NCBI RefSeq assembly: GCF_000745315.1
Contig: NZ_JQNQ01000001.1
Coordinates: 4,148,162 to 4,212,161, forward strand
From: Salegentibacter sp. Hel_I_6
GTDB taxonomy: Bacteria > Bacteroidota > Bacteroidia > Flavobacteriales > Flavobacteriaceae
Reading direction: 5' to 3'
DNA length: 64,000 bases
Shown here: positions 24,292 through 33,684 of the stretch, piece after piece
Layout of the letters: every line of letters starts with the position of its first letter
How positions within the stretch are numbered: position 1 is the stretch's first letter
Program-made: the position numbers and the translations under genes
Notes under the pieces: generated by a model
Told to the model about the DNA's origin: nothing
Database searches by the model: none
The model's input: the letters and a program-made list of their open reading frames with translations, nothing else

Positions 24292-27200
24292 TTATTTTTT
24301 TGTATAAAATTTATTAAAACGCCAATATGAAAGTACTCCTAAAATTGCTATTCCTGCAAAACTGTAATAAACAAATGTGGGGGTAATCACTTTATCCCCG
24401 GTTGCGTATGAGTGTAAACCAGCTAAATAGAAGTTAACTCCAAAGTAAGTCATCATAATACTTGAGTAGGCTATTACCGCCATTAGATTGAAAAACCATC
24501 TACTTCTAAGGCCAGGAACTAAACGCATATGTATTATGAAAGCATATACCATAATGCTAATTAAAGCCCAGGTTTCTTTAGGATCCCAGCCCCAGTAACG
24601 CCCCCAACTCTCATTAGCCCACTGGCCACCAAGGAAGTTACCAATGGTTAACATCACTAATCCAACGGTTATCGCCATTTCGGTAATAATAGTGATTTCC
24701 TTGATATTGAGGTCCATTTTCTTTTTATTCTTCTCGGTGGTCATGATCATTAACAATAAAGCCACTACTGCGAGAACCATTGCCAAAGTAAACGGGCCGT
24801 AACTACCTACAATTACCGGAACGTGAATAACAACCCAATAGGAATCTAATACTGGTGCTAAATTAGCAATCGCAGGATCCATCCAGTTCCAATGCGCAAC
24901 CATTAATATCATAGAAGTCACAAAAGCAGTTGAAGAAATGGTAAGATTACTTTTGCGACCAAAAGCTAACCCAAAAAACATGGTAGCCCAAGCCACATAG
25001 ATCATAGATTCATAAGCATCACTCCACGGCGCGTGGCCCGAAATATACCAGCGAGCAATTAGTCCTGCAGTATGCAAAGCAAAAAGTATTGCTACTACTA
25101 CTATGCTAGTATTTATTAAATAGTAAATGAACTTATTATTATAGAATATTTGAAAAATAACAAATACTAGCATAAGAAGCCCGGCAAGCATATACATCCA
25201 GAAAAGATTTCTGAAAATATCATATTTATTATAAGTGATTTCGGCATTTATCCGGTCTTGAGAAGGCATTACTTCTTCGCCGAATTTCTTTTGAAAACCT
25301 TTTATACTTTCTAAAAACTGATTAGCCTTTGAATAATCCCCGGTTTCTGCAGCATCAGAAAGGGAGGTCATATATAAAGGAAGAATTTGTTTGGTATACA
25401 CCGAATCCATTCCTTTAAAAACCACTCCTTCATCTTCTAACTCAGGATAAGAAACCCATTTATTATTTTCGTGCTCCGGGATTGGGAAAATTCTAAGTAT
25501 TTTTCCCTGAAGTGCCCTGTACAACAAGTTCACTTTTTTATCGGTATTGATAAAATCTTTCTGAAATTTATTTGGAACCCCCGCCTGGTAAGCATCCTCT
25601 AGTACTGAAGAAAGCTTGTAATTCCCCATTTCATCAAAAAAAGTACTTAAAGTTAAGTATTTCTCACCTTCGTCTACGCCGAGTAAATTATGCAAACTAT
25701 CGTTATGCTTTTCAACATAAATAATCGGCACGTTATACCAGATCATCGGGTTTTGGGTAAGTGAAACCAATACCTGGTCTGAACTTAAACCTTCATAAGA
25801 ATCAGATTTACTTAACTTTCTAAGCAATTCCGAAGAATACGTATTGGCGGGTTTCATTCTACCACCGGCATCCTGGATAACGAGCCTACCAAATTTGGCC
25901 GCATGTTCTTCGCTAATGGCATTGCTTTTAATTATAGAATCAACCTCTCGCTTCGCCGATTCGGCGTGTTGATGATCATCGGGAACCTGAGCAAACATAG
26001 AACCCGCAGCAAAGATGAAAATAAGTACCGTGCTTAACATTTTCTTTTTTTCCTTTACTTTTTCGAGCATTTCTTTCAATTTTCCAAAACGCGAACCTTT
26101 ATCAAATAAAATAAGCATCAGTCCTAAATACAGGAGAAAATAACCTATATAGGTGATCCAGGTGCCCCAAAAATCGTGGTTTACAGATAAAATAGTTCCC
26201 TTCTCATCAGGCATAAAACTGGCCTGGAAAAACCTAAACCCTTTATGATCTAAAACGTGGTTCATATAAATCTCGTAAGGCACATTTTCTTTACCTTCTT
26301 CAACAATCTCAACCTTACTTTTAAAGGCTGAATAAGAATTTTCTGTGCCGGGATATTTATCGGCAATAAAATCATTTAATTTAATAGCGAATGGCAGCTC
26401 AATATCTTTACTACCATAATTTAAAAAGAATTCAAGCCCGGCAAGTTCCACTTTTTGCGGATCGCTTGAAATTCCCTGCCCCCCCATTAAGGTTACGGTT
26501 TCAGACTCTCCCTTAGAAGAAACTTTAAGAGTTAAAGCATCTGACTGCCCATCGGCTTTTTGTGGTGTTTTTATAATATCATACTTTCCTTTTACCACAG
26601 GTTCTGGAATCACAAACTGTATATTCCCAATATTATAAAGGGAACGAAGCATAAGGTTTTGAGTAGAATCTTTTATAAGATTTCCTTTTTCCTGATCGGC
26701 CATGCGCATATAATCTCCTTCAAAAGGAGAATTTATCGTGTATTTTCCGCTGTTTTCATCGTAGGAAATATTAATTGCACCCTCGGTAGGTTCGTTTAGC
26801 GTGAAAAGAGTATTATGAATATTTTGAACTTCGCCTTCCTCTAAATAGTGATCGTGGCGCTCCCCGCCTCCTGCTTCAACAATTTTAAGATGATTTATCC
26901 CATCTTCAGCAGGTACTAATTCTTCTTTAGCACCATAAATAAAATTAGTTACTTCAATAGTTACCGGTTGGCCATTATAGTCGGTGTTCAGCACGTACTC
27001 GTTTTCAGTCTCAGGAGCAAAAAGCACCGGTTCCTGCAAAACCCTACGCCGCGGTTCGCCATCAATTTCACCGTCAATAAAGGTGGTGAGAAAAATTTTT
27101 TGGGAAAGCATAACATTGGTAGTTTCGCCTTCACGAATAGGCATAACCCCTTCGTAACTAATATAACGCGTAATAAACGCGCCAACCAGGATTAATACAA

Positions 27201-27456
27201 AAGATAGGTGGATTAAAAGGGAAGACCATTTTTCGCGTTTATGGAGGTTGTAACGCTTAATATTTCCGGCGAAATTAATCACAAAAAACACCATAATAGC
27301 TTCAAACCACCAGGTGTTGTAGATTAACACCCTCGCTGTTTCAATACTATACCAACTTTCAATAAATGTCCCGAACGCCATGGCCACTGCAAAGACCACA
27401 AACAAGACTGCCATTATACGTGTAGAAAATATGACAGACGCTATTTTATTCTGCAT
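24292..27456 (-). CDS. cytochrome c biogenesis fusion protein (ResB + CcsA domains)
   Basis: The protein has 1054 residues. Residues 1 to about 460 are ResB/CcsB-like, with membrane helices near 12-30, 45-62, 77-95 and 435-450 and a large periplasmic part. A helix at about 475-490 leads into a long periplasmic region, and residues from about 745 to the end are CcsA, with several helices. The haem-handling tryptophan-rich motif reads WGRYWGWDPKETWALI, and conserved His residues stand in SGHAPWSDAYE, IHVPVIVGSYGP and IIHMRLVPG. The system II complex moves haem across the inner membrane and attaches it to apocytochrome c. Such a fusion is a normal single-copy flavobacterial gene, so finding it inside the island is unexpected. 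Confidence 0.93.
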   Translation of the reverse strand: MQNKIASVIFSTRIMAVLFVVFAVAMAFGTFIESWYSIETARVLIYNTWWFEAIMVFFVINFAGNIKRYNLHKREKWSSLLIHLSFVLILVGAFITRYISYEGVMPIREGETTNVMLSQKIFLTTFIDGEIDGEPRRRVLQEPVLFAPETENEYVLNTDYNGQPVTIEVTNFIYGAKEELVPAEDGINHLKIVEAGGGERHDHYLEEGEVQNIHNTLFTLNEPTEGAINISYDENSGKYTINSPFEGDYMRMADQEKGNLIKDSTQNLMLRSLYNIGNIQFVIPEPVVKGKYDIIKTPQKADGQSDALTLKVSSKGESETVTLMGGQGISSDPQKVELAGLEFFLNYGSKDIELPFAIKLNDFIADKYPGTENSYSAFKSKVEIVEEGKENVPYEIYMNHVLDHKGFRFFQASFMPDEKGTILSVNHDFWGTWITYIGYFLLYLGLMLILFDKGSRFGKLKEMLEKVKEKKKMLSTVLIFIFAAGSMFAQVPDDHQHAESAKREVDSIIKSNAISEEHAAKFGRLVIQDAGGRMKPANTYSSELLRKLSKSDSYEGLSSDQVLVSLTQNPMIWYNVPIIYVEKHNDSLHNLLGVDEGEKYLTLSTFFDEMGNYKLSSVLEDAYQAGVPNKFQKDFINTDKKVNLLYRALQGKILRIFPIPEHENNKWVSYPELEDEGVVFKGMDSVYTKQILPLYMTSLSDAAETGDYSKANQFLESIKGFQKKFGEEVMPSQDRINAEITYNKYDIFRNLFWMYMLAGLLMLVFVIFQIFYNNKFIYYLINTSIVVVAILFALHTAGLIARWYISGHAPWSDAYESMIYVAWATMFFGLAFGRKSNLTISSTAFVTSMILMVAHWNWMDPAIANLAPVLDSYWVVIHVPVIVGSYGPFTLAMVLAVVALLLMIMTTEKNKKKMDLNIKEITIITEMAITVGLVMLTIGNFLGGQWANESWGRYWGWDPKETWALISIMVYAFIIHMRLVPGLRSRWFFNLMAVIAYSSIMMTYFGVNFYLAGLHSYATGDKVITPTFVYYSFAGIAILGVLSYWRFNKFYTKK

Positions 27457-27478
27457 GAAGTAACTCTTTTTACGGCTG

Positions 27479-27486
27479 CAAAAATA
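27479..27486 (-). promoter_or_regulatory. -7 box for the cytochrome c biogenesis gene
   Basis: The minus strand reads TATTTTTG, matching TAnnTTTG, 22 bases before the ATG at 27456. Confidence 0.45.
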
Positions 27487-27660
27487 GATAAATTAAAATG
27501 ATCCTATGATGAATACAGAAAGATATGTTGCAGATCATTGGACCATTGCTTAGTTCGGTATTAAGGAATGGTTAATTTAGTATTTTATTATTGAAGTTTA
27601 AATAAATATCGGAAGATAGGCTATTATTAAAGGACTATCTCATAAACTGTGTAAATAGAA

Positions 27661-27695
27661 AAATAACAGGGGTCGCGACCCCTGTTATTTTTTTG
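27661..27695. terminator. perfect 30-base palindrome at the left end of the IS
   Basis: Positions 27661-27690 are a perfect palindrome (left half AAATAACAGGGGTCG, right half its complement), followed by Ts. Only the left half recurs, inverted, at the right end. It can form a strong terminator hairpin on the incoming transcript, 25 bases before the transposase ATG, shielding the gene from outside transcription. Confidence 0.7.
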
Positions 27696-27718
27696 TCTAA
27701 TTTTAAATTTTACACAGT

Positions 27719-28915
27719 ATGAAAAAAGAGGATTTATTTAACGATGAATTTTTAAAGCAGTTCAAAAGTGGAGATGAGCTCAATGGCTTTTTAAAACAAC
27801 TGCAGAAACGTGGCATTGAAAAAATGCTGGAAGGCGAATTGGATGGTCATTTAGGCTATGACAAGAGCCAAAAGTCCGATAATCCCAATACCCGCAATGG
27901 TTTTGGCCAGAAAAAGGTACGCACTTCTTTCGGGGAATCCCAGATCCAGGTCCCCCGAGACCGAAATGCTTCCTTTAATCCGATGATTGTTCCCAAACGG
28001 GGCAATATGGTTGATGGTATTGAAAATGTTATCGTATCGCTCTATGCCAAAGGAATGAGCAATAGCGATATCGAAGAACAAATCAGAGAAGTTTATAATT
28101 TTGAAGTTTCCACTTCTACCATCTCCAGGATTACCGAGAAGGTCACCGAGGATATCGTGGCCTGGCAGAACCGTCCTTTAGAACCCGTATATCTTATTGT
28201 TTGGATGGATGGGATCGTCTTTAAAGTCCGTGAGAACTCCAAGGTGATCAACAAGACAATATACATAGCAGTAGGACTTCGCAGAGATGGGAAGAAAGAA
28301 GTATTGGGACTTTGGCTGGGTAAAAATGAATCTGCAGCCTTTTGGATGAGTGTCCTTACCGATATAAAATCTAGGGGAACCGAAGATATCCTTATCACGG
28401 CTACTGATAACTTAAACGGGTTTACCGATACCATCAGGAACGTGTTCCCTGAATCCAAAACCCAAATCTGCGTAGTGCATCAAATACGCAACGCCTGCAG
28501 GTATGTGGTATGGAAGGACAAAAAAGCCTTTACAGCAGATATGAAGCATATCTACAATGCACCTAACCAGCAAGCTGCTAAAGCTGCCCTGAATGATTTT
28601 GCAGAGCTATGGGAAAGTAAATATTCTTATGCTATTAAGAGCTGGAGGGACAACTGGGAAGACCTTACGGTATTCTTTGAGTTCCCCCTGGAAATAAGAA
28701 AGATCATTTATACAACGAACCTTATCGAGAACCTCAATGGAAAAATCAGGAAGTACACCAAAAATAAACTGTCTTTCCCTACAGATGAGGCAGTGATGAA
28801 ATCCGTATATTTGGCTACAAGGGAAGCCACTAAAAAATGGTCAATGCCTATCAGGAACTGGGGCATTATCTTAAATCAGTTCCTTACGATCTATGAAAAA
28901 AGGGTCAGACTTTAA
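27719..28915 (+). CDS. IS256-family transposase
   Basis: The protein has 398 residues, typical of the family. The DDE catalytic triad is visible as Asp164 in VWMDGIVFKV, Asp230 in TATDNLNGF and Glu337 in TTNLIENLNGKIRK. The N-terminal region (GYDKSQKSDNPNTRNGFG, VPRDRNASFNP) is the standard IS256 DNA-binding part. No frameshift or stop interrupts it, and both ends of the element are present, so it may be mobile. The ATG is close to the left palindrome. Confidence 0.96.
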   Translation: MKKEDLFNDEFLKQFKSGDELNGFLKQLQKRGIEKMLEGELDGHLGYDKSQKSDNPNTRNGFGQKKVRTSFGESQIQVPRDRNASFNPMIVPKRGNMVDGIENVIVSLYAKGMSNSDIEEQIREVYNFEVSTSTISRITEKVTEDIVAWQNRPLEPVYLIVWMDGIVFKVRENSKVINKTIYIAVGLRRDGKKEVLGLWLGKNESAAFWMSVLTDIKSRGTEDILITATDNLNGFTDTIRNVFPESKTQICVVHQIRNACRYVVWKDKKAFTADMKHIYNAPNQQAAKAALNDFAELWESKYSYAIKSWRDNWEDLTVFFEFPLEIRKIIYTTNLIENLNGKIRKYTKNKLSFPTDEAVMKSVYLATREATKKWSMPIRNWGIILNQFLTIYEKRVRL

Positions 28916-28974
28916 AAAAGTCCAACCCCTGTTATTTTAACTTTACACACTTTGCGGGATAGTGTCATTATTAA

Positions 28975-29559
28975 TTTTTCATTAATGCTAAAAATAGCGC
29001 GGATTGTAAAATCTGATTATTCCCGTATTTAAAAATTAAGTAAAGGTTAAGTACCTCCTCCTTTAAAGCCTTTCCAATATTAAAAACAATAATTTTTCCT
29101 AGCCTTCTTCGATTAGTTCACCCTTGTTATATTGAAGAGCATCTGTTAAGATGTTATTTATACCATAAAGTTAACGGTTCCAGTTCCTTTCTCAATCGTC
29201 CCAATGTCTAACTTATTTCCAACTCCATCAGAGATTGATTAGAGTGATAATATTTCCTTTGTCCAACTTCTTATCAATCCATCATCCTTCCTCGACTTCT
29301 CAAACTGCATTCATCATAAAATTGTTTATGAGTGTTGCCAGATTGAAAAAAAAAGGAAGAAAAAATATTAAAAAGATCGATTTAATTTTATAATTCTTTT
29401 TATAAATTTTACGAATGTGATTTTTTATATTCATTAAAACGTCCCGTATAAAAACATTGCGAAATGGCGAGCTTTATTGTCATCACTACAATCAGGCGTT
29501 TTTAAATCAATTAGGACTCTCGAATGGCGACAGGTTTAAGTATCTTAATATATTCCTTT
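28975..29559. other. gene-free stretch with a decayed coding remnant
   Basis: No intact gene is seen. On the minus strand, about 29170 to 29070, one frame reads GINNILTDALQYNKGELIEE, a stop two codons on, then EKLLFLILERL and another stop. This looks like the tail of a decayed protein gene, but I cannot name it. The rest is AT-rich. Confidence 0.3.
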
Positions 29560-30810
29560 TCAATCATTGTATGGTCTTTCAATAATCCAGTTAAATTCAC
29601 GAGAATATAAATTGAATTCTCTGTGATTTACTTTAATTAGTGATATCTCCAGGGTATCCAAATCCATAATTCCATTCAGGATAAGTTCATCAGAATTGGA
29701 ATTTACATACTCGAAATTATATTCATTGGATTCTGTATCATTCTTATTTACTATAATTTTTTTAGATGTTGAATCTGTAATAAATGTATATTTATGTTTT
29801 ACTTCATCCATTGTTTTTATTGTAGCTTTATCTTTAAAATCCACTATAAGATATCGCCATCTATAATCATCAGTAGTCAAGGGTGGTAATGTATCTCCAT
29901 TTTTTATAAAATTTGAAACTTCCCAAATTCCATATAAAATAGGTTTTACCCTTTTATCTCCTTTCAACTTTTCAACTGTATAAAAATTGTAAGACAGTAA
30001 ACCAATAATAATAATCAAACCTATTGATTTTACCCAAAAAATTACTTTATGGTATTTTTTGTTACTTATCGGATTAAAATATTTATAACTTTCTACACCT
30101 TTATTTCTAATAAATACGTTTATAAATCTATTGTCCGTAACGAAAACTATAAGAGCCATCAAAACTAAATGGATTGAAAATAATTTAACGGCAATATCAA
30201 AAGTGAAATTCATCACGAGAACTTGTGTCATCACGCCAAGAATAATCAATGATCCTAGAGTCTGAGTGCGTCTTGGAATTAAGAGCAGTCCGCCTAAAAG
30301 TTCCAAAGAGCCAAGAAATACATTATAACTTTCTGAAAATCCAAAAAATGACCAAGCAAGCCTATTTGGATATAAATTACCCAAGGGTTCGAGTAGATGT
30401 GTTAAAGAAGCCGAATGAAATTGAACCTTAAAAATTTTTACAAATGCATAAAGAAACATTGTAGCAATTAGAATTATGCGAAGTAGAACTAAAAACCAAT
30501 AAAAAAGTGTGTTATAATTCTTACGACTGTTATCTAAAAAATGCCAAATAGGTACAATCAAAAGGGTTAAAATTGCATTTACAAATGAAGACAAATATTT
30601 ATATGTTGTATCTCCACTTGCAGTACCGCCTACTGTATATTCGTAATCTATCTTAAATACTAGAATACCAACCCATCTAAAAAGCGGTTCAAAAAATGGG
30701 TCTAATAGTATAAATAATGCATAGAGAGTAAAATAGGCAAATAGTATCTTAAAAATGAGTTTACTCGTCTTACTCCAATGCTCTTGGTATTCCTGTGTCA
30801 ATAAATTCAA
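29560..30810 (-). CDS. DoxX-like integral membrane protein with soluble C-terminal tail
   Basis: The protein has 416 residues. It has around eight hydrophobic segments between residues 18 and 275 (for example IFKILFAYFTLYALFILL, LLRIILIATMFLYAFVKI and LLGGLLLIPRRTQTLGSLII). The central four, with a gly-rich turn, resemble the DoxX fold. The last 130 residues are polar and beta-like (WRYLIVDFKDKATIK), probably outside the membrane. Function is unknown; family relatives have been tied to redox or thiosulfate metabolism, but nothing here shows that. It is a single gene between the IS element and the lepB cassette. Confidence 0.65.
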   Translation of the reverse strand: MNLLTQEYQEHWSKTSKLIFKILFAYFTLYALFILLDPFFEPLFRWVGILVFKIDYEYTVGGTASGDTTYKYLSSFVNAILTLLIVPIWHFLDNSRKNYNTLFYWFLVLLRIILIATMFLYAFVKIFKVQFHSASLTHLLEPLGNLYPNRLAWSFFGFSESYNVFLGSLELLGGLLLIPRRTQTLGSLIILGVMTQVLVMNFTFDIAVKLFSIHLVLMALIVFVTDNRFINVFIRNKGVESYKYFNPISNKKYHKVIFWVKSIGLIIIIGLLSYNFYTVEKLKGDKRVKPILYGIWEVSNFIKNGDTLPPLTTDDYRWRYLIVDFKDKATIKTMDEVKHKYTFITDSTSKKIIVNKNDTESNEYNFEYVNSNSDELILNGIMDLDTLEISLIKVNHREFNLYSREFNWIIERPYND

Positions 30811-31303
30811 TTTAATAAGAAGGTTTAAAGATTAAAGATAATTCCTATGTTTTAATGGTTTGTTGAAATGTGTTATAACATCTTGTAAATGTACTAGTAC
30901 ATTTATTTCTATTAAGTCCTTACTAATCTAATGGTTATTCATCTTTAAAAGAATTTTCGTTTAGCGTGATGGTTTTTTTGTAATTCTACATTCAATAAAT
31001 AATAGTTAGGGTTCAATCCACTGTTCAATTTAAATAGGACATCCATTTTTTACGTTTTAACATATAGTAGATAATATGAAAATTCTGCTTCTAATTAAAA
31101 CTAAGGGGAATAGCAAGAGGGTAACACGCTGCGCGATGTTACAATTTTGTAAAACACTCATTTTTAGATATTTATAACGTATAGTAGCTATTGTTTTTTA
31201 TCAATTTGCGACAAATGGCTTGGAAAGCCTTATAAACAGGCGATTTTTTGCGACAAATTAAAAGAAAACAAATGGATAAAAGGAAGGTTTAGCTTTAACT
31301 CCT
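30811..31303. other. gene-free stretch with short repeats
   Basis: No gene is seen. It holds the left copy of the 19-base AGCAAGAGGGTAACACGCT repeat and a 12-base direct repeat TTTGCGACAAAT at 31205-31216 and 31247-31258. The latter lie just beyond the 3' end of lepB. Confidence 0.55.
31112..31140 (+). repeat. cassette-flanking repeat, left copy
   Basis: AGCAAGAGGGTAACACGCT at 31112-31130, identical to 33005-33023 in the same orientation. It continues as GCGCGATGTT, which with GTAACACGC forms a small bulged hairpin. The two copies bracket the lepB gene. Confidence 0.7.
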
Positions 31304-32902
31304 TTAATTACGTTTAATTTTTAAAACTTTTTGAATTCCAAAAATTATTAATAGAAGGATAATAAAATATACTAAATATGAACGTGGTTTCCCTTCACCT
31401 CCAACAGTTGTAAACATCCTATCCCATCGTATTTTATTCAATCCTTCTTCCATATTATTTAAGCTTAGCCAGATAAATACAGGCTTCCCAACTACATGAT
31501 CAAATGGTACATACCCCCATTTCCGGGCATCTAATGAATTCTGACGGTTATCACCCATCATCCAGTAATAATCCTGTTTAAATGTATAATCATCAGTTTG
31601 TAAGCCATTTATAAATATTTCATTGTTTTTTATATGTATCTGGTTGTCCTCATATTCGCTAATGATTCTTTTATAAAAAGGTAAGGTGCTTTTATTTAAT
31701 TTAACTGTCGAACCTTTCTTTGGAATATAAATAGGTCCATAATTATCGTTATTCCAAGATAATGTGTCTATATATGGAAAAACCCTTTGAGCTTCTTCCT
31801 GCTTACTCAATAACTTTTTAACGTCTTTAACCACAGGGTTTTTTCTGATTAAATCTGCTTCAGCATCGGTAAGCGTTAACAAATAACCTCCATCTTTATT
31901 TAAGGCGAATTTTCCAGTTGGATATTTCAAACCTTCCCGAGCTCCATATCTTTTGTTCAGTAAGTTTTGATCTATTGCTTGTCCTTGAGTATTTATAAAA
32001 AAGTTATATTGAGGTTTTGCTCGATCCGGTAAAACTGTGCGATTTCCATCTATATAAATATATCCCTCCTTGATTTCTAAAGTGTCCCCAGGTAAACCAA
32101 CAGCCCTTTTTACCAGATTGGTTTTTTTATCGACAGGCTTATAATAATTACGATCTGGATTAAAATCATTCATATCCAAGAGTGTATCCGCTGGCTGGTT
32201 GAAAACTACTAAATCATTTCTTTCAATTTTTTCAAAACCGGGAAATCTTAAATATGGGAATTGAAATTTATTGATCCAGGAGGAATTCTTTTCCTCTTTC
32301 TCATCATTAAAAAGGTACGATTTACCTAAGCCAGGGATAGTATCATGAACCATTGGAGCCGCAATAGTAGTCATAGGTATCCTTGCTCCATAATTAATCT
32401 TACTAACCAATAAAAAATCACCTACTAATAAGGTTTTTTCTAAGGATGAAGATGGGATGGTATAAGGCTGTATAAAGTAGGTATGTATAATTGTGGCCGC
32501 AATAATTGCGAATAGAATAGAACTAACCCATTCGCCAACAGAAGTTCTTGGTTTAAGGCTTCTATCTTTTATATAGGAAACATCCAAGAAATAATTGAGA
32601 TAATAAATATAAAACCCAAAGGTCAATATTGCTAACCAGGTATCGAATTTTGAATGTTTTCCAAAACTTCTAACAGTTTCCACCCAAAGGACCGAGAACA
32701 TTATAAGATTTACAATTGGAATAAATAGTAATATTGTCCACCACCAAGGCCGGTTTATAATTTTCATTAAAACCACAGCGTTATAAATAGGAACTGCTGC
32801 TTCCCAGGGTTTTCTTCCTGCTTTTATATAAAGTTTAAAAGTACCTAAGAAATGTATTACTTGAATTCCTACGAAAAGTAGAAACCATTGGGAAAATGTC
32901 AT
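31304..32902 (-). CDS. lepB: signal peptidase I with DUF5684-type N-terminal extension
   Basis: The protein has 532 residues, long like other flavobacterial signal peptidases I. Residues 1-110 are an extra membrane domain (helices at about 5-25, 52-75 and 88-105). A further helix at about 125-145 precedes the catalytic domain. The nucleophile is Ser153 in TIPSSSLEKTLLVGD and the general base is the Lys in LVKRAVGLPGDTLEI. MMGDNRQNSLDARKWGYVP is the conserved final box, and a last membrane helix lies near 515. It cleaves signal peptides of exported proteins at the outer face of the inner membrane. All catalytic parts are intact. Its place inside the island suggests an extra copy. Confidence 0.94.
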   Translation of the reverse strand: MTFSQWFLLFVGIQVIHFLGTFKLYIKAGRKPWEAAVPIYNAVVLMKIINRPWWWTILLFIPIVNLIMFSVLWVETVRSFGKHSKFDTWLAILTFGFYIYYLNYFLDVSYIKDRSLKPRTSVGEWVSSILFAIIAATIIHTYFIQPYTIPSSSLEKTLLVGDFLLVSKINYGARIPMTTIAAPMVHDTIPGLGKSYLFNDEKEEKNSSWINKFQFPYLRFPGFEKIERNDLVVFNQPADTLLDMNDFNPDRNYYKPVDKKTNLVKRAVGLPGDTLEIKEGYIYIDGNRTVLPDRAKPQYNFFINTQGQAIDQNLLNKRYGAREGLKYPTGKFALNKDGGYLLTLTDAEADLIRKNPVVKDVKKLLSKQEEAQRVFPYIDTLSWNNDNYGPIYIPKKGSTVKLNKSTLPFYKRIISEYEDNQIHIKNNEIFINGLQTDDYTFKQDYYWMMGDNRQNSLDARKWGYVPFDHVVGKPVFIWLSLNNMEEGLNKIRWDRMFTTVGGEGKPRSYLVYFIILLLIIFGIQKVLKIKRN

Positions 32903-33004
32903 GGAATAATTAATTTCCAGATAAGTAATAAAAACAAACGAATCGTTACAAATTATTCAATTATTTATATTTGCTCGTAAGTTTAAAATTTAGAATAAAA
33001 TGAC

Positions 33005-33033
33005 AGCAAGAGGGTAACACGCTACGCTGTGTT
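33005..33033 (+). repeat. cassette-flanking repeat, right copy
   Basis: AGCAAGAGGGTAACACGCT at 33005-33023, identical to 31112-31130, then ACGCTGTGTT, which again can fold back on AACACGC with one bulged base. Confidence 0.7.
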
Positions 33034-33396
33034 GGGTAGTCATTTTCGTAAATTATTGGGCTTTTTGATGTTAAATGGGATTGAATTATTTTAGTTCTGA
33101 AAATTTGAAAATTAATTTTCACGGAAAAATCTTCCAAAGCCAGTAATAGCGGTAATTTTTTCACGGAAATATGGATTAACCCAGTCATTCACCACTTCTC
33201 CTTCCACTTCGCAAAAGCTCCATTTCAGCAAAAGAGGTTCATTACCAATTGTCTTGGACACGAGCCAAAAAGCTCAGCATAATAAATACTGAAAGAATAA
33301 TACCGAAAAAGCTTTTTGACTCAAGTCCGCCTTGCAAGTAACTAAAATTCACCGATTAGGATTTCAGACTTACTTTAAAATGCTTCTTACTTCACC

Positions 33397-33514
33397 TTAC
33401 CTTTTGCTGCTAAAAAAACAAGCTTTAAAATTAACCGGAGCGCATAAAGCGCTTTGCTATTTATAGCTCCTCTATAATTTTAAAGCTTGAAGATAAAGGA
33501 GCATCAAAAGGTAA
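33397..33514. repeat. nested inverted repeat, large cruciform-type hairpin
   Basis: Inner arms CAAGCTTTAAAATTA (33419-33433) and its exact complement (33475-33489) enclose GGAGC/GCTCC and AAGCGCTTT. Outer arms TTACCTTTTG-x-TGCT (33397-33411) and 33500-33514 match with one mismatch. The whole is over 110 bases and lies upstream of the LuxR-type gene. Confidence 0.7.
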
Positions 33515-33684
33515 TGCGATGGCGCTGGAAGAAGTAAATAAAACTTACATTACTTTTTATTCATCCTATCTACAGTGGTTTTCAATTCATCTTCAAAAGG
33601 AAAATGCTTAAGATGAAAAAAGTAAATACCTGGTCAATTTTAAGTTTCAAAAAACAGTATTAACTTTAACCTAAATTTTTTTCT

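Larger units (their letters stand above)
27631..28966 (+). mobile_element. complete IS256-family insertion sequence, 1336 bp
   Basis: The ends are set by an 8-base target duplication ATTATTAA at 27623-27630 and 28967-28974. The termini are imperfect inverted repeats: both read ACTATC-x-C within 11 bases of the end, then share TGTGTAAA and AAAATAACAGGGGT, spaced by a few bases. One transposase gene fills the interior. The matching duplication shows that the element arrived by transposition and has not been rearranged since. Confidence 0.88.
32903..33684. other. gene-free stretch with repeat and large hairpin
   Basis: Apart from the repeat at 33005-33033 and the nested hairpin at 33397-33514, nothing is recognised. 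A short open frame on the minus strand (32961-33188) overlaps the repeat and has no family features. Confidence 0.55.

Noticed and set aside
27631..28966. IS element as the boundary of the island
   Set aside because: It has its own perfect target duplication inside the island, so it is a later insertion and not one end of the element.
31112..31140. Classical integron attC site
   Set aside because: The hairpin is short and no proper core sites (RYYYAAC/GTTRRRY) at both ends or integron integrase are seen; described only as a cassette-like repeat.
32961..33188. 75-codon open frame on the minus strand
   Set aside because: It overlaps the cassette-flanking repeat, lies in a stretch without other coding signals, and has no recognisable features.
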